Part shown: one piece after another, positions 57,501-64,000 of the stretch
How positions within the stretch are numbered: the first letter of the stretch is position 1
How the letters are laid out: the number at the start of each line of letters is the position of its first letter
NCBI GenBank assembly: GCA_039806955.1
Contig: JBDHQI010000013.1
Span: 1-64,000, forward strand
Source: JADLHS01 sp039806955
GTDB lineage: Bacteria > Verrucomicrobiota > Verrucomicrobiia > Limisphaerales > JADLHS01
Length of the DNA stretch: 64,000 nucleotides
Direction: 5' to 3'
Program-made: the position numbers and the translations under genes
Notes under the pieces: generated by a model
Seen by the model: the letters and a program-made list of their open reading frames with translations, nothing else
Told to the model about the DNA's origin: nothing
The model's database searches: none

Positions 57501-57779
57501 TTGTTCGATGGCAATGGCGGGCGGGATGCCTTCGATGCTGTCCACTTGCGGTTTATCCATGCGGTCGAAGAACTGCCGGGCGTAAGGCGAAAAAGTTTCG
57601 ATGTAACGCCGCTGGCCCTCGGCGTACAGCGTGTCGAAGGCGAGCGAACTTTTACCTGAACCACTCAAGCCAGTGATGACGATGAGCCGATGCAGCGGCA
57701 GATCGAGATCGAAGTTTTTGAGGTTGTTATGCCGCACGCCGCGCAAGCGAATGACGGCACCCGAAGCCGAATTTGACAC
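54540..57779 (-). CDS. uvrA: Excinuclease ABC subunit A (long form)
   Basis: 1079 residues from GTG 57779, about 130 longer than the usual 940. It detects bulky DNA lesions and loads UvrB. Walker A sites are GLSGSGKSS (about 37-45) and GVSGSGKST in the second half. Zinc modules: CAQCDIEYPEATP...CPTCKGFG and CEKCHGAGFEKIEMQFLSD...CPECDGRR. ABC signatures are LSGGETERVNL and LSGGESQRLKL, and VLDEPSVGLHPRD and FLFDEPTTGLHFDD are the Walker B lines. Extra low-complexity stretches are near residues 700-745 and 950-975. The C-terminal tail is Arg-rich. Confidence 0.92.
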   Translation of the reverse strand: MSNSASGAVIRLRGVRHNNLKNFDLDLPLHRLIVITGLSGSGKSSLAFDTLYAEGQRRYIETFSPYARQFFDRMDKPQVDSIEGIPPAIAIEQRNAIRTTRSTVGTMTEICDHLKVLWPHLAQLHCSGCGRPVAKTSPQGVWQALSATPSAEVLITFEVPLSERLPLAESLALIARQGYQRLLVNDEVTRLDEAAKLAALQPSPTALTVVQDRLKLTPTARARFIEACEQAYHFGKGKLTVWTMSATSGMHQPRRFSNWRHCAQCDIEYPEATPALFSFNHPLGACPTCKGFGRTITIDYELAIPDRTLTLAEGAIKPWRNGFSAECQRDLKKFCQARKVPMNVPFHKLAAEHQRWVIEGDKDYGIDEAHEWPRAWYGVKGYFRWLETKSYKMHVRVLLSRYRAYTRCPDCHGARLKPEALLYRLNVDAAGSKSPKTSRTVMPTFNPSQPVARLTLPDFYALPIRDALNLINQLIRQRSRLRKTSPQDSVQLALDEVRTRLAYLDEVGLGYLTLDRPTRTLSGGETERVNLTTCLGTRLVNTLFVLDEPSVGLHPRDTDRLVRILKKLRDTGNTVVVVEHEAGVMRAADQIVDIGPGHGATGGEIVFQGPLRDLLKSRTSLTGQYLSGRKRIELSQHRPTHSAAANGEAQKTKADQSYILENSAMLKIEDATRHNLNHLSVEIPLGRFVVVTGVSGSGKSTLIRDVLLPTLQARLHNQDNSPAKASDRLDAEENSNDVAADQTTNHSPAPTQITGYETLRQVVLVDQSALGKTPRSNPAVYIGAFDDIREVFAQSGIAKQRGLNASAFSFNSSVGQCEKCHGAGFEKIEMQFLSDIFIRCPECDGRRYRQHILDLKISPPRPASATTPQWSIGDFLEATVDEVIDFLAGFADSKPARRATASLKLLQKVGLGYLRLGQPINTLSGGESQRLKLVRHLAEATQHSAATDRPANRRNSKRIGHQPAATATLFLFDEPTTGLHFDDVRVLLQVFQRLVAAGHSVVVIEHNLDVIKCADWIIDLGPEAGAEGGKVVATGTPENIARNPASHTGQYLRRSESGERAPRRRPRDASLRNQRTRKL

Positions 57780-57872
57780 GCAACGAAATTAGGGGAGAGC
57801 GCGGCGATGTCAAATCTGCCCACTCAATCACCATCAGTTGACCGGCAACATGGGTTTTGTCATGCTGTCGTC

Positions 57873-58799
57873 ATGAATCGTCGCCAATTTATTCAAGTTT
57901 CCAGTCTAACCGCTGCCGGGATTTCGGTGGGCGCCCTCTCCGGTTGTTCCAGCACCCGTTCGGCACAGAAAGGGCCGTGGTTTCAAATTTCGTTGGCCGA
58001 ATGGTCGTTTCATCACGCCTTGTTCGGCAAGCAGATGACCAACCTGGATTTTCCCAAGATCGCGCATCGCGAGTTTGACATTCACGCGGTCGAATACGTG
58101 AATCAGTTTTTCAAGGACAAGGCGGACGATCAGGCTTACTTGAAAGAGTTACATTCCATCTGCGATGGCGAGGGGATCCGCAGTGTGCTGATCATGTGCG
58201 ACGGTGAAGGCAATCTGGGTGATCCCGATCCGCAAAAACGCAATCAGGCGGTGCAGAATCATCATCGCTGGGCGCGCGCGGCCAGGTTTCTGGGCTGTCA
58301 CAGCATCCGGGTGAATGCCGCCACGGGTGGGGTGGGGAATTTTGAAGAACAGCAAGAGCGCGCTGCGGAAGGGCTGGCGAAGCTCGGCGAGTATTGCGCG
58401 ACGTTGGGATTGAACACGATTGTGGAAAATCATGGCGGGTTGTCGTCGAACGGTAATTGGTTGTCCGGCGTCATGCGGATGGTCAGCCGACCGAACGTCG
58501 GAACGCTGCCGGATTTCGGCAACTTCTGGATTGATCACGCCAAGAATGAGCAATATGACCGCTACCTGGGCGTGGAACAAATGATGCCGTTCGCCAAGGG
58601 CGTGAGCGCCAAGTCGAATGACTTCGACGCCGCCGGCAACGAAACCACCACCGATTACCGGCTCATGTTGAAGATCGTGAAAGACGCGGGCTATCGCAGT
58701 TTCATCGGCATCGAATACGAGGGCTCGCGACTCAGCGAATACGATGGCATTCGCGCCACCAAAGCGCTGTTGGAAAAAGTGCGCGACGAACTGGCGTAA
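57873..58799 (+). CDS. Exported sugar phosphate isomerase/epimerase family protein
   Basis: 308 residues from ATG 57873 (MNRRQFIQ). The N-terminus has a Tat-type RRQFI motif and a lipobox-like LSGC, so it is probably exported and may be a lipoprotein. The body is an AP-endonuclease-2-type TIM barrel with FQISLAEWSFHHALFG, HAVEYVNQFFKDK, SIRVNAATGGVG, LNTIVENHGGLSSNG, GTLPDFGNFW and IGIEYEGSRLSEYDG, which provide likely metal-binding Glu, Asp and His. Family members isomerise or epimerise sugars or keto acids; exact substrate unknown. Divergent from uvrA. Confidence 0.85.
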   Translation: MNRRQFIQVSSLTAAGISVGALSGCSSTRSAQKGPWFQISLAEWSFHHALFGKQMTNLDFPKIAHREFDIHAVEYVNQFFKDKADDQAYLKELHSICDGEGIRSVLIMCDGEGNLGDPDPQKRNQAVQNHHRWARAARFLGCHSIRVNAATGGVGNFEEQQERAAEGLAKLGEYCATLGLNTIVENHGGLSSNGNWLSGVMRMVSRPNVGTLPDFGNFWIDHAKNEQYDRYLGVEQMMPFAKGVSAKSNDFDAAGNETTTDYRLMLKIVKDAGYRSFIGIEYEGSRLSEYDGIRATKALLEKVRDELA

Positions 58800-58814
58800 G
58801 CGACGTTCCGCAAC

Positions 58815-60110
58815 TCAGCCCGGCTTCTGGAACAGAACAATGCGGTTCGTATTCGTGCCCTGGCTCATGTTGTTCACGCCCCAGCAGTTTGCCGTCTTGG
58901 TGAAGGCTTGATCGTTGATCAACACCAGCACGGGCGCCAGACCGGCGGCGACTCCGCACGGCAGTACCGTTTCTTCCAGTTTCGTTTTGCCGCCGTGAAT
59001 CTCGCCGACTTCGAAGGCTAGAAATCCGCCCGGCTTGAGCAGACGAAATAGCTCGCGCATCACCGCCGTCATTGCTGCTGCCCAGTCGCCCAATTTTCTG
59101 GGTGTGGTCAGGGTGATCGAATCGGCCTCCAGACCGAGGAACCAGCAGCGCAGCCAGTGATCCTGGGCGTATTGCACCACGTTCAGAAACGGCGGCGAGG
59201 TGATGATCAGCGCGACCGATTCGTCCGGCAAGGCCGAGGTGGCATCCGCCGGGCAGTTGGTGAAGCGCGCCGCCCCCGCTACCGCTTGGAGCGTTTGCCG
59301 GACCTCATCCGTCACGTCGCCCAAAAGCTGGCGCGACTTCTTCAGTATGAGCTTCACGACCTCGCGCTGCGGTGGAGTTTGATTTCGTTTGGTGTTGATC
59401 TTGCGCTGAGAGGTAATGCTGACCGCTTGATTGGGCGGGAGCGTATAGACCGAGAAAAATCCGGCGGAATGACCGGTAAGCCGGTTAAGCGCCACCATGC
59501 GCAGCCAGGCGTCCGTTGCTGTGGCTGCCGTCGTGGCGCAGCTCTGACCGGCGGGAGCCGGTGGGAGGCCATTGCGGAAGTGTTTTTTCAGCGCGCAAAT
59601 TTCACGGAGCGTGTCGGGATGATAAAACACCAGCAGGTCTTCAGGAAATTCGTCGTGGTCGGTCAGATTGATTTCCTGCAAGCGCGCGGTGAGGTCTGCC
59701 AAGGTCGGCGGGCGTAAGCGCGGTTGCGTGAACGCGAAGCTCAACGGATTGAGATCGTTGCCCCACGGAATGCGACCGAGCAAAGCCGCTTCGAGCGGTG
59801 TCGTCCCGCGACCCATGAACGGGTCATAGACGATGTCGCCGGGTTGCGTGAGGCGTTCGATGAAAAAGCGCGGGAGCTGTGGCTTGAAACAGGCGCGATA
59901 GGAAATTTCATGCAGCGAACTCGCCTGACGCTGTCGCGCCGTCCAGAACTCATTGACGAAAGTAGGAGTTTGCAGCGCGCGTCCATCGCTCGCGAAAGCG
60001 GTGGTGAGACACTTCGTCGCTTGGCCGAACTCGGCGAAATCACGTAATTGCGCCGCAAAATATGGCGCTCGATGGTGTTTCTGAACCGGCGTGGTAACGG
60101 CGTCTGGCAT
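58815..60110 (-). CDS. Orphan DNA methyltransferase (N4/N6 amino type)
   Basis: 431 residues. The SAM motif DPFMGRGTT is at 96-104 and the catalytic motif TSPPF at 304-308, about 200 residues later, with the probable target-recognition region in between. That order (I, then TRD, then IV) is the alpha-type arrangement, whereas the commonest bacterial orphan enzymes have the reverse (IV before I). The RLLKPGGFLAFEVGEIHGG block near the end fits methyltransferase motif VI-VIII. No restriction endonuclease or specificity gene is adjacent. Recognition sequence cannot be predicted. Confidence 0.85.
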   Translation of the reverse strand: MPDAVTTPVQKHHRAPYFAAQLRDFAEFGQATKCLTTAFASDGRALQTPTFVNEFWTARQRQASSLHEISYRACFKPQLPRFFIERLTQPGDIVYDPFMGRGTTPLEAALLGRIPWGNDLNPLSFAFTQPRLRPPTLADLTARLQEINLTDHDEFPEDLLVFYHPDTLREICALKKHFRNGLPPAPAGQSCATTAATATDAWLRMVALNRLTGHSAGFFSVYTLPPNQAVSITSQRKINTKRNQTPPQREVVKLILKKSRQLLGDVTDEVRQTLQAVAGAARFTNCPADATSALPDESVALIITSPPFLNVVQYAQDHWLRCWFLGLEADSITLTTPRKLGDWAAAMTAVMRELFRLLKPGGFLAFEVGEIHGGKTKLEETVLPCGVAAGLAPVLVLINDQAFTKTANCWGVNNMSQGTNTNRIVLFQKPG

Positions 60111-60254
60111 AATCAGAAGGTAACTTTAGCAGGCGGATGGAGGCGGCCAAACAAGTTTTATGCCGTCCCCCACAAAATCTTAACGAAGTTGAAAATTGGG
60201 TTGAAGAAAGAGCCGACTGGGGCATTTTCCCCTCCACGGTTGAAAACTGAAATT

Positions 60255-61541
60255 ATGAAAATTGCCATTGTTGGTCTGGGTTATGTGGGGTTGCCGTTGT
60301 GTTTGCAGTTTGCGCGCAGCGGCGTGGAAGTCATCGGGTTGGATGTGGATGCCAAGAAGGTTAAATCCATCAATTCCGGTCGCAGTTACATCGCGCACAT
60401 TGATGAATCAAACATCCGCGAGATGGTACAGGCGGGGCGACTCACCGCTTCCGCCGATTTCGCCCGGGTGAAAGAAGTCGAAGCGGTCATTATTTGTGTG
60501 CCGACGCCGCTGAACAAGAATCGTGAGCCGGACATCTCGTACATCGTCAACACCGGTAAGGCAATCGCCCGGCACCTGCAAAAGGGCGCACTGGTCGTAT
60601 TGGAATCCACCACGTATCCCGGCACTACCGACACGGATTTACGGGAAGTCTTGGAAATCGGTTCAGGCCTGGTCGCGGGGAAAGATTTTCATCTGGCCTT
60701 TTCGCCGGAACGGGAAGACCCGAGCAATCCGGACAGTCAGGTGGCCAACATTCCAAAGGTGGTGGGAGGCTTGACGCCGGCGTGTCTGGCTCGCGCCCAG
60801 GCGTTGTATGGGAAGGCGATTCGGACGTTGGTGCCGGTGTCGTCGTGTCGGGCGGCGGAGGCGACGAAGCTGTTGGAGAACATCTTTCGGAGTGTGAACA
60901 TCGCGTTGGTGAACGAGTTGAAGGTGGTGTATGAGGCGATGGGGATAGATGTGTGGGAAGTGATTGGGGCAGCGAAGACGAAGCCGTTTGGGTTCATGGC
61001 GTTTTATCCGGGACCGGGATTGGGGGGACATTGCATTCCGATTGACCCGTTTTATCTGACGTGGAAGGCGCGGGAATACGGGCAGGCGACACGGTTTATC
61101 GAGTTGGCGGGAGAAGTGAACACGGCGATGCCGGAGTATGTGTTACACCACGTGGCGGACGCGCTGAACGAGCGGCACAAGTCGGTGAAAGGCAGTCGGG
61201 TGCTGTTGTTGGGTCTGGCGTATAAGGCCAACGTGGATGACGATCGCGAATCGCCGAGCTACGTGCTGATGGACTTGTTGAAGCGGCGCGGGGCGCATGT
61301 GGCGTATTACGATCCCCACGTGCCGGTGATTCGGCCGACGCGGGAACATCCGCATTGGGCGGGGACGAAATCGGTTGCGTGGAATCAGGAGACCATCGCC
61401 AGCTACGATCTGGTTTTGATTGCCACGGCGCATCGGGCCGTGAATTACGCCGAGCTGGCAGACTGGGCGCAGGTCATCGTGGACACCCGCAATGTGATGA
61501 CGGATTATCCCGCCGCCAAAGCGAAGCTGCGGAAAGCGTGA
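60255..61541 (+). CDS. UDP-sugar 6-dehydrogenase (WbpA/UDP-GlcNAc or UDP-Glc type)
   Basis: 428 residues from ATG 60255; the frame opens upstream but only inside leader DNA. NAD-binding GLGYVGLPLCLQFA begins near residue 6. The middle domain has SSCRAAEATKLLENIFRSVN, and the catalytic Cys is in GGHCIPIDPFYL. The C-terminal UDP-binding domain has LLLGLAYKANVDDDRESPS. It oxidises a UDP-sugar at C6 to the uronic acid, supplying surface-glycan precursors. From about 60780 to 61200 third codon positions favour G more strongly than at the 5' end, which hints at a patchy origin. Confidence 0.9.
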   Translation: MKIAIVGLGYVGLPLCLQFARSGVEVIGLDVDAKKVKSINSGRSYIAHIDESNIREMVQAGRLTASADFARVKEVEAVIICVPTPLNKNREPDISYIVNTGKAIARHLQKGALVVLESTTYPGTTDTDLREVLEIGSGLVAGKDFHLAFSPEREDPSNPDSQVANIPKVVGGLTPACLARAQALYGKAIRTLVPVSSCRAAEATKLLENIFRSVNIALVNELKVVYEAMGIDVWEVIGAAKTKPFGFMAFYPGPGLGGHCIPIDPFYLTWKAREYGQATRFIELAGEVNTAMPEYVLHHVADALNERHKSVKGSRVLLLGLAYKANVDDDRESPSYVLMDLLKRRGAHVAYYDPHVPVIRPTREHPHWAGTKSVAWNQETIASYDLVLIATAHRAVNYAELADWAQVIVDTRNVMTDYPAAKAKLRKA

Positions 61542-62476
61542 GAACGCGGGGTGATTTGTTCACGAGTGGCGGCAGTTGACGGTTGGTTGATGGGTGAAAC
61601 GGAATGAGATTGGCCGGATCATACGCGCGCGTTTTTACGGACGTAAAACTCTTCTGCTTTCGGCCATCAACGACCGCTCTTCTATCGAGTTGGCCTGCCA
61701 GCATAGGTATCCCAGCCGCAGCGTGGGGGGTGATGCGGAGAGAAGTTGTCCCTCCCCGCCACGCGCCGGACGCAAGGTGGGACACAAGCCTTCGCGGCGC
61801 GCTGGCGCGGAACAACCAAAACCATGAAGCCAAACTCTCATAGCAACTGGAGCAACAAATGGGGGCTTGCCAGAGCGTCTTTCGCATGCGCGAAAGCTTG
61901 CGCCCACCAACCCAAACGGCTGCATGTTTATTTGAACCGCTAGCCATCCGAGAATCATCTTCGTTGCAGATGCAACGGAATGTTCGCAACGCGCGGGACT
62001 ACTCAGCCGGAACGATGCCGTTGGTCCAGGTGGAACGGCCCACTTGGCCGTTCTGGGCGGCAACCTGTCGCCCAGCCGGGCGCACGGAGATCGCACACCA
62101 TTGGGTTCGCACTCTTTGCGTTCGGCTATCGGGCTGATAGCCCGACAGAACGGGCCAGTGGCCCGTTCCACCCAAACGCCAATCGAATCGTTCCGGCTCA
62201 GGAATGCGAATACTCGCTCACCAACAATTTTCCACACCGTTGCCGGCTTAAACGCCTGTAGCCGCAGCAGGTGCTGAAAGGCATTTTCACAATCGGTTGG
62301 ATGGGGAAAAGCTTCCTGATTTTCAGGCGGGAAAACGCGGTACCCCGGCATCAGTGTTCCAGATCATTCTTCCGCACGACAAGCCTCGCCAATGGCGTCA
62401 CCCAATTCGTATTGGATTGCCCATCTGGGGGTGAGATCAGAATGGAGTGGATGCGCCAAGGCGGGTGCGGCATGGC
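61542..62476. other. Gene-free gap with palindromic repeats
   Basis: A 935-bp stretch between the dehydrogenase and the rhamnosidase. A long minus-strand frame (61635-62351, 238 residues) runs through it, but it is rich in Arg, Pro and Cys with no motif, starts from an arbitrary ATG, and covers the hairpin repeats; I treat it as non-coding. The only structured element I can see is the inverted pair of repeat units at 62029-62171. Confidence 0.6.
62029..62171. repeat. BIME-like inverted pair of two-hairpin repeat units
   Basis: Unit 1 (62029-62078, forward) reads GGTGGAACGGCC-loop-GGCCGTTCT, then a TGGGCG/CGCCCA hairpin (62054-62074) and GCCG. Unit 2 (about 62122-62171) is the same design in reverse orientation: hairpin GAACGGGCC/GGCCCGTTC (62148-62168) and hairpin TCGGGCT/AGCCCGA (62129-62145). 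Reading the reverse complement of unit 2 gives GGTGGAACGGGCC..., matching unit 1. Paired inverted units of this kind are characteristic of REP/BIME elements; no RAYT transposase is in the window. Confidence 0.7.
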
Positions 62477-64000
62477 TTAATGGTCCGGCAGGATGCTGGT
62501 GAAGCGGTAACTTCCGGAAGCGAGGTTGAAAATGGCGTGGCCATTGGCGTAGTGGACGAAGGATACGCCGTCTACACGGGTCAGGGCTTGGCCGCGTTCC
62601 TTGACAACGTCCACGTTGGTGGCGGGAACAGACACGGTGGCGGTGCTGTTGGCCGGGAGGGTGATCTCCCAGTTGAACTTGGCGCCATCGCGCTTCCAGG
62701 CGCTGCGGATGAGTCCGTAAGGTGAGGCGTGGGTGGCGGTGACGAATTGCAGATCGCCCACCGGATGCGGCTGCATGAGCAGTTGTTTGAAGCCGGGTTG
62801 GGCGGGTTTAATGCCGGCCAGCGTTTCGTAGAACCAGATGGTCAGATCGCCCACCAGCATGACGTGATTGTGCGAGTTCATGGCGGGGTCGGCGGTGTCC
62901 CCGTTCCAGAGTTCCCAGACGGTGGTGGCGCCCTTTTCCACCATGTAACCCCAGCTCGGATAAGTGGTGTTGGTGGCGAATTGATAAACCAGATCGGCAC
63001 GGCCGCCGTCCGTAAGCACGCGATTGAGCCATTGGCCGCCGATCAATCCCGTGCCGATGTGGCCGTGGGTGTCGTTCGTGATTTTATCCACCAGATGATG
63101 GAACACGCGGTCGCGCTGACCGGTCGGGACGAGTCCGAACGCGAGCGGCAGCACGCAGGAGGTTTGCGAGCCGTTGTCGTAATAACCTTGCTCGGAATTG
63201 AAATATTTTTCGTTCAAGGCGGTCTTCAGTTGCGCCGCAAGCTGGGTGAACCGCTCGCGGTCGGCGGGGTGTCCCAGCATTTCCGCGTAGCCGGCCATCA
63301 GTTGGAGGCAATGATAAAAATAGCTGGTCGCGAGAATGGCGGGCGCGGTCTTGCGCAACGGATCGCGCGAGTGAATGAACGTGGGGTCTTCCGGCGGGAC
63401 GCACCAATCACCGTAGGTGTCTTTCGCGATGATGCCGTTGGTAATGTAGGCGCTCATGTGGTCCACCCACTTGACCATGCCGGGATAGCGTCCGGCGATG
63501 AGCGCGGTATCGGCGTATTGCTGATACAGGTTGCCGGGGATGATGACGGCGCTGCTGGGCCAGGTGACATCGTCGTTGTAGATTGGCCAATAGCTCGGGG
63601 CGACGTCGGGAATGCTGCCGTTGTCGCGTTGCGCGTCCAACATGTCTTGCGTCCACTTGGCGTAAAGGGCGGCGACGTCAAACAGATACGTTTCGCCTTT
63701 GGATTCTTCCGACCGATCCCCGAGCCAGCCCTGGCGTTCGTCGCGTTGCGGGCAATCCGTCGGGACGCTGCGGTAATTGCCACGCACGCCCCAGATGATG
63801 TTTTGATAGAAGCGATTGATGGTTGGTTGCGAACAGGCGAATTCGCCCGCCGTGGCCACGTCATCATTCACGACGCACCCCTCCAGCGCGCTCAAACCGG
63901 GTTGACCAGGAAAGCCGGTGACCTCCACGTAACGAAAGCCGTGGTAGGTGAAACGCGGTTCGTAAACTTCCGCGCCCTTGCCCTTCAGGGTGTAACGATC
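62477..64000 (-). CDS. Alpha-L-rhamnosidase (GH78), C-terminal part, cut by window edge
   Basis: The minus-strand frame is open to the right edge, and residues before the first internal ATG (for example RFTYHGFRYVEV) are real family sequence, so the start lies beyond the window. About 507 residues are visible. Catalytic-domain landmarks of GH78 are CPQRDERQGWLGD, DVAALYAKWTQDML, DVAPSYWPIYND, TTVWELWNGD with the C-terminal catalytic Glu, and SHNHVMLVGDL. The usual GDA after the central Trp is changed (TWPSSAVIIPGNLY). The enzyme removes terminal L-rhamnose from plant or algal glycans. Missing N-terminal domains would carry the signal peptide. Confidence 0.88.
   Translation of the reverse strand, partial: DRYTLKGKGAEVYEPRFTYHGFRYVEVTGFPGQPGLSALEGCVVNDDVATAGEFACSQPTINRFYQNIIWGVRGNYRSVPTDCPQRDERQGWLGDRSEESKGETYLFDVAALYAKWTQDMLDAQRDNGSIPDVAPSYWPIYNDDVTWPSSAVIIPGNLYQQYADTALIAGRYPGMVKWVDHMSAYITNGIIAKDTYGDWCVPPEDPTFIHSRDPLRKTAPAILATSYFYHCLQLMAGYAEMLGHPADRERFTQLAAQLKTALNEKYFNSEQGYYDNGSQTSCVLPLAFGLVPTGQRDRVFHHLVDKITNDTHGHIGTGLIGGQWLNRVLTDGGRADLVYQFATNTTYPSWGYMVEKGATTVWELWNGDTADPAMNSHNHVMLVGDLTIWFYETLAGIKPAQPGFKQLLMQPHPVGDLQFVTATHASPYGLIRSAWKRDGAKFNWEITLPANSTATVSVPATNVDVVKERGQALTRVDGVSFVHYANGHAIFNLASGSYRFTSILPDH

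Noticed and set aside
61635..62351. A 238-residue minus-strand open frame in the 0.9-kb gap
   Set aside because: Rich in Arg, Pro and Cys, no motif, arbitrary start, and it runs straight through the palindromic repeats; typical of non-coding GC-rich DNA.

Overview
The window looks like chromosome from a Verrucomicrobiota bacterium, most likely the Pedosphaera/Limisphaera side of the phylum (inference). The markers are two very large PVC-type cytochrome/dehydrogenase proteins with a CxxCH heme domain, two lone pseudopilins carrying the H-X9-DG motif, large secreted Ig/LamG/propeller proteins that share one C-terminal module, and a GldA/GldF/GldG/DUF4340 ABC operon. Base composition is moderately GC-rich. 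I see no rRNA, complete tRNA, CRISPR array, prophage or intact transposon.

Layout. 1-3.6 kb: two tandem paralogous membrane proteins, probably GT-C-type glycosyltransferases; the first is cut by the left edge. 3.6-9.5 kb, minus strand: GDP-L-fucose synthase, a repeat-filled gap, thioredoxin reductase, and a PVC cytochrome fused to a DUF1080 domain. 9.6-14.5 kb, minus: the four-gene Gld-like ABC operon. 14.7-16.4 kb: TlpA-like thioredoxin, RecO and a zinc-ribbon protein. 16.7-21.1 kb, plus: a duplicated Ig/propeller secreted protein with a pseudopilin just downstream. 21.7-27.7 kb: GNAT acetyltransferase, then on the minus strand a pseudopilin, a double-LamG secreted protein, an apiosidase-like hydrolase and a gene remnant. 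27.8-28.1 kb: frameshifted transposase remnant next to a 23-bp perfect inverted repeat. 28.2-33.6 kb, plus: alpha-glucan phosphorylase, RlmN and lactate permease. 33.6-37.9 kb, minus: a second PVC cytochrome with a degenerate SGNH domain.

38.4-46 kb: TM-helix-repeat channel protein, FHA membrane protein, small membrane protein, family 9 glycosyltransferase, Na+/H+ antiporter, family 2 glycosyltransferase and RdgB. 46-53 kb, minus: secreted cyclophilin, inositol-phosphatase-like protein, and an RND efflux pump with its lipoprotein adaptor. 53.3-54.5 kb, plus: Dps, then a compact promoter/leader/terminator unit in front of a small unknown protein. 54.5-64 kb: long UvrA, Tat/lipoprotein sugar isomerase-like protein, orphan DNA methyltransferase, UDP-sugar dehydrogenase, a 0.9-kb gap with an inverted pair of two-hairpin repeats, and the C-terminal part of an alpha-L-rhamnosidase running off the right edge.

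Together the genes suit a polysaccharide-degrading, glycan-coated Gram-negative heterotroph: sugar-nucleotide and glycosyltransferase genes for surface glycans, rhamnosidase and apiosidase-like enzymes for uptake of plant or algal glycans, glycogen phosphorylase for storage, and many exported proteins. The least explained items are the 53.9-54.1 kb leader with mutually exclusive structures, the shared C-terminal module of four exported proteins, and the inverted two-hairpin repeat at 62.0-62.2 kb.
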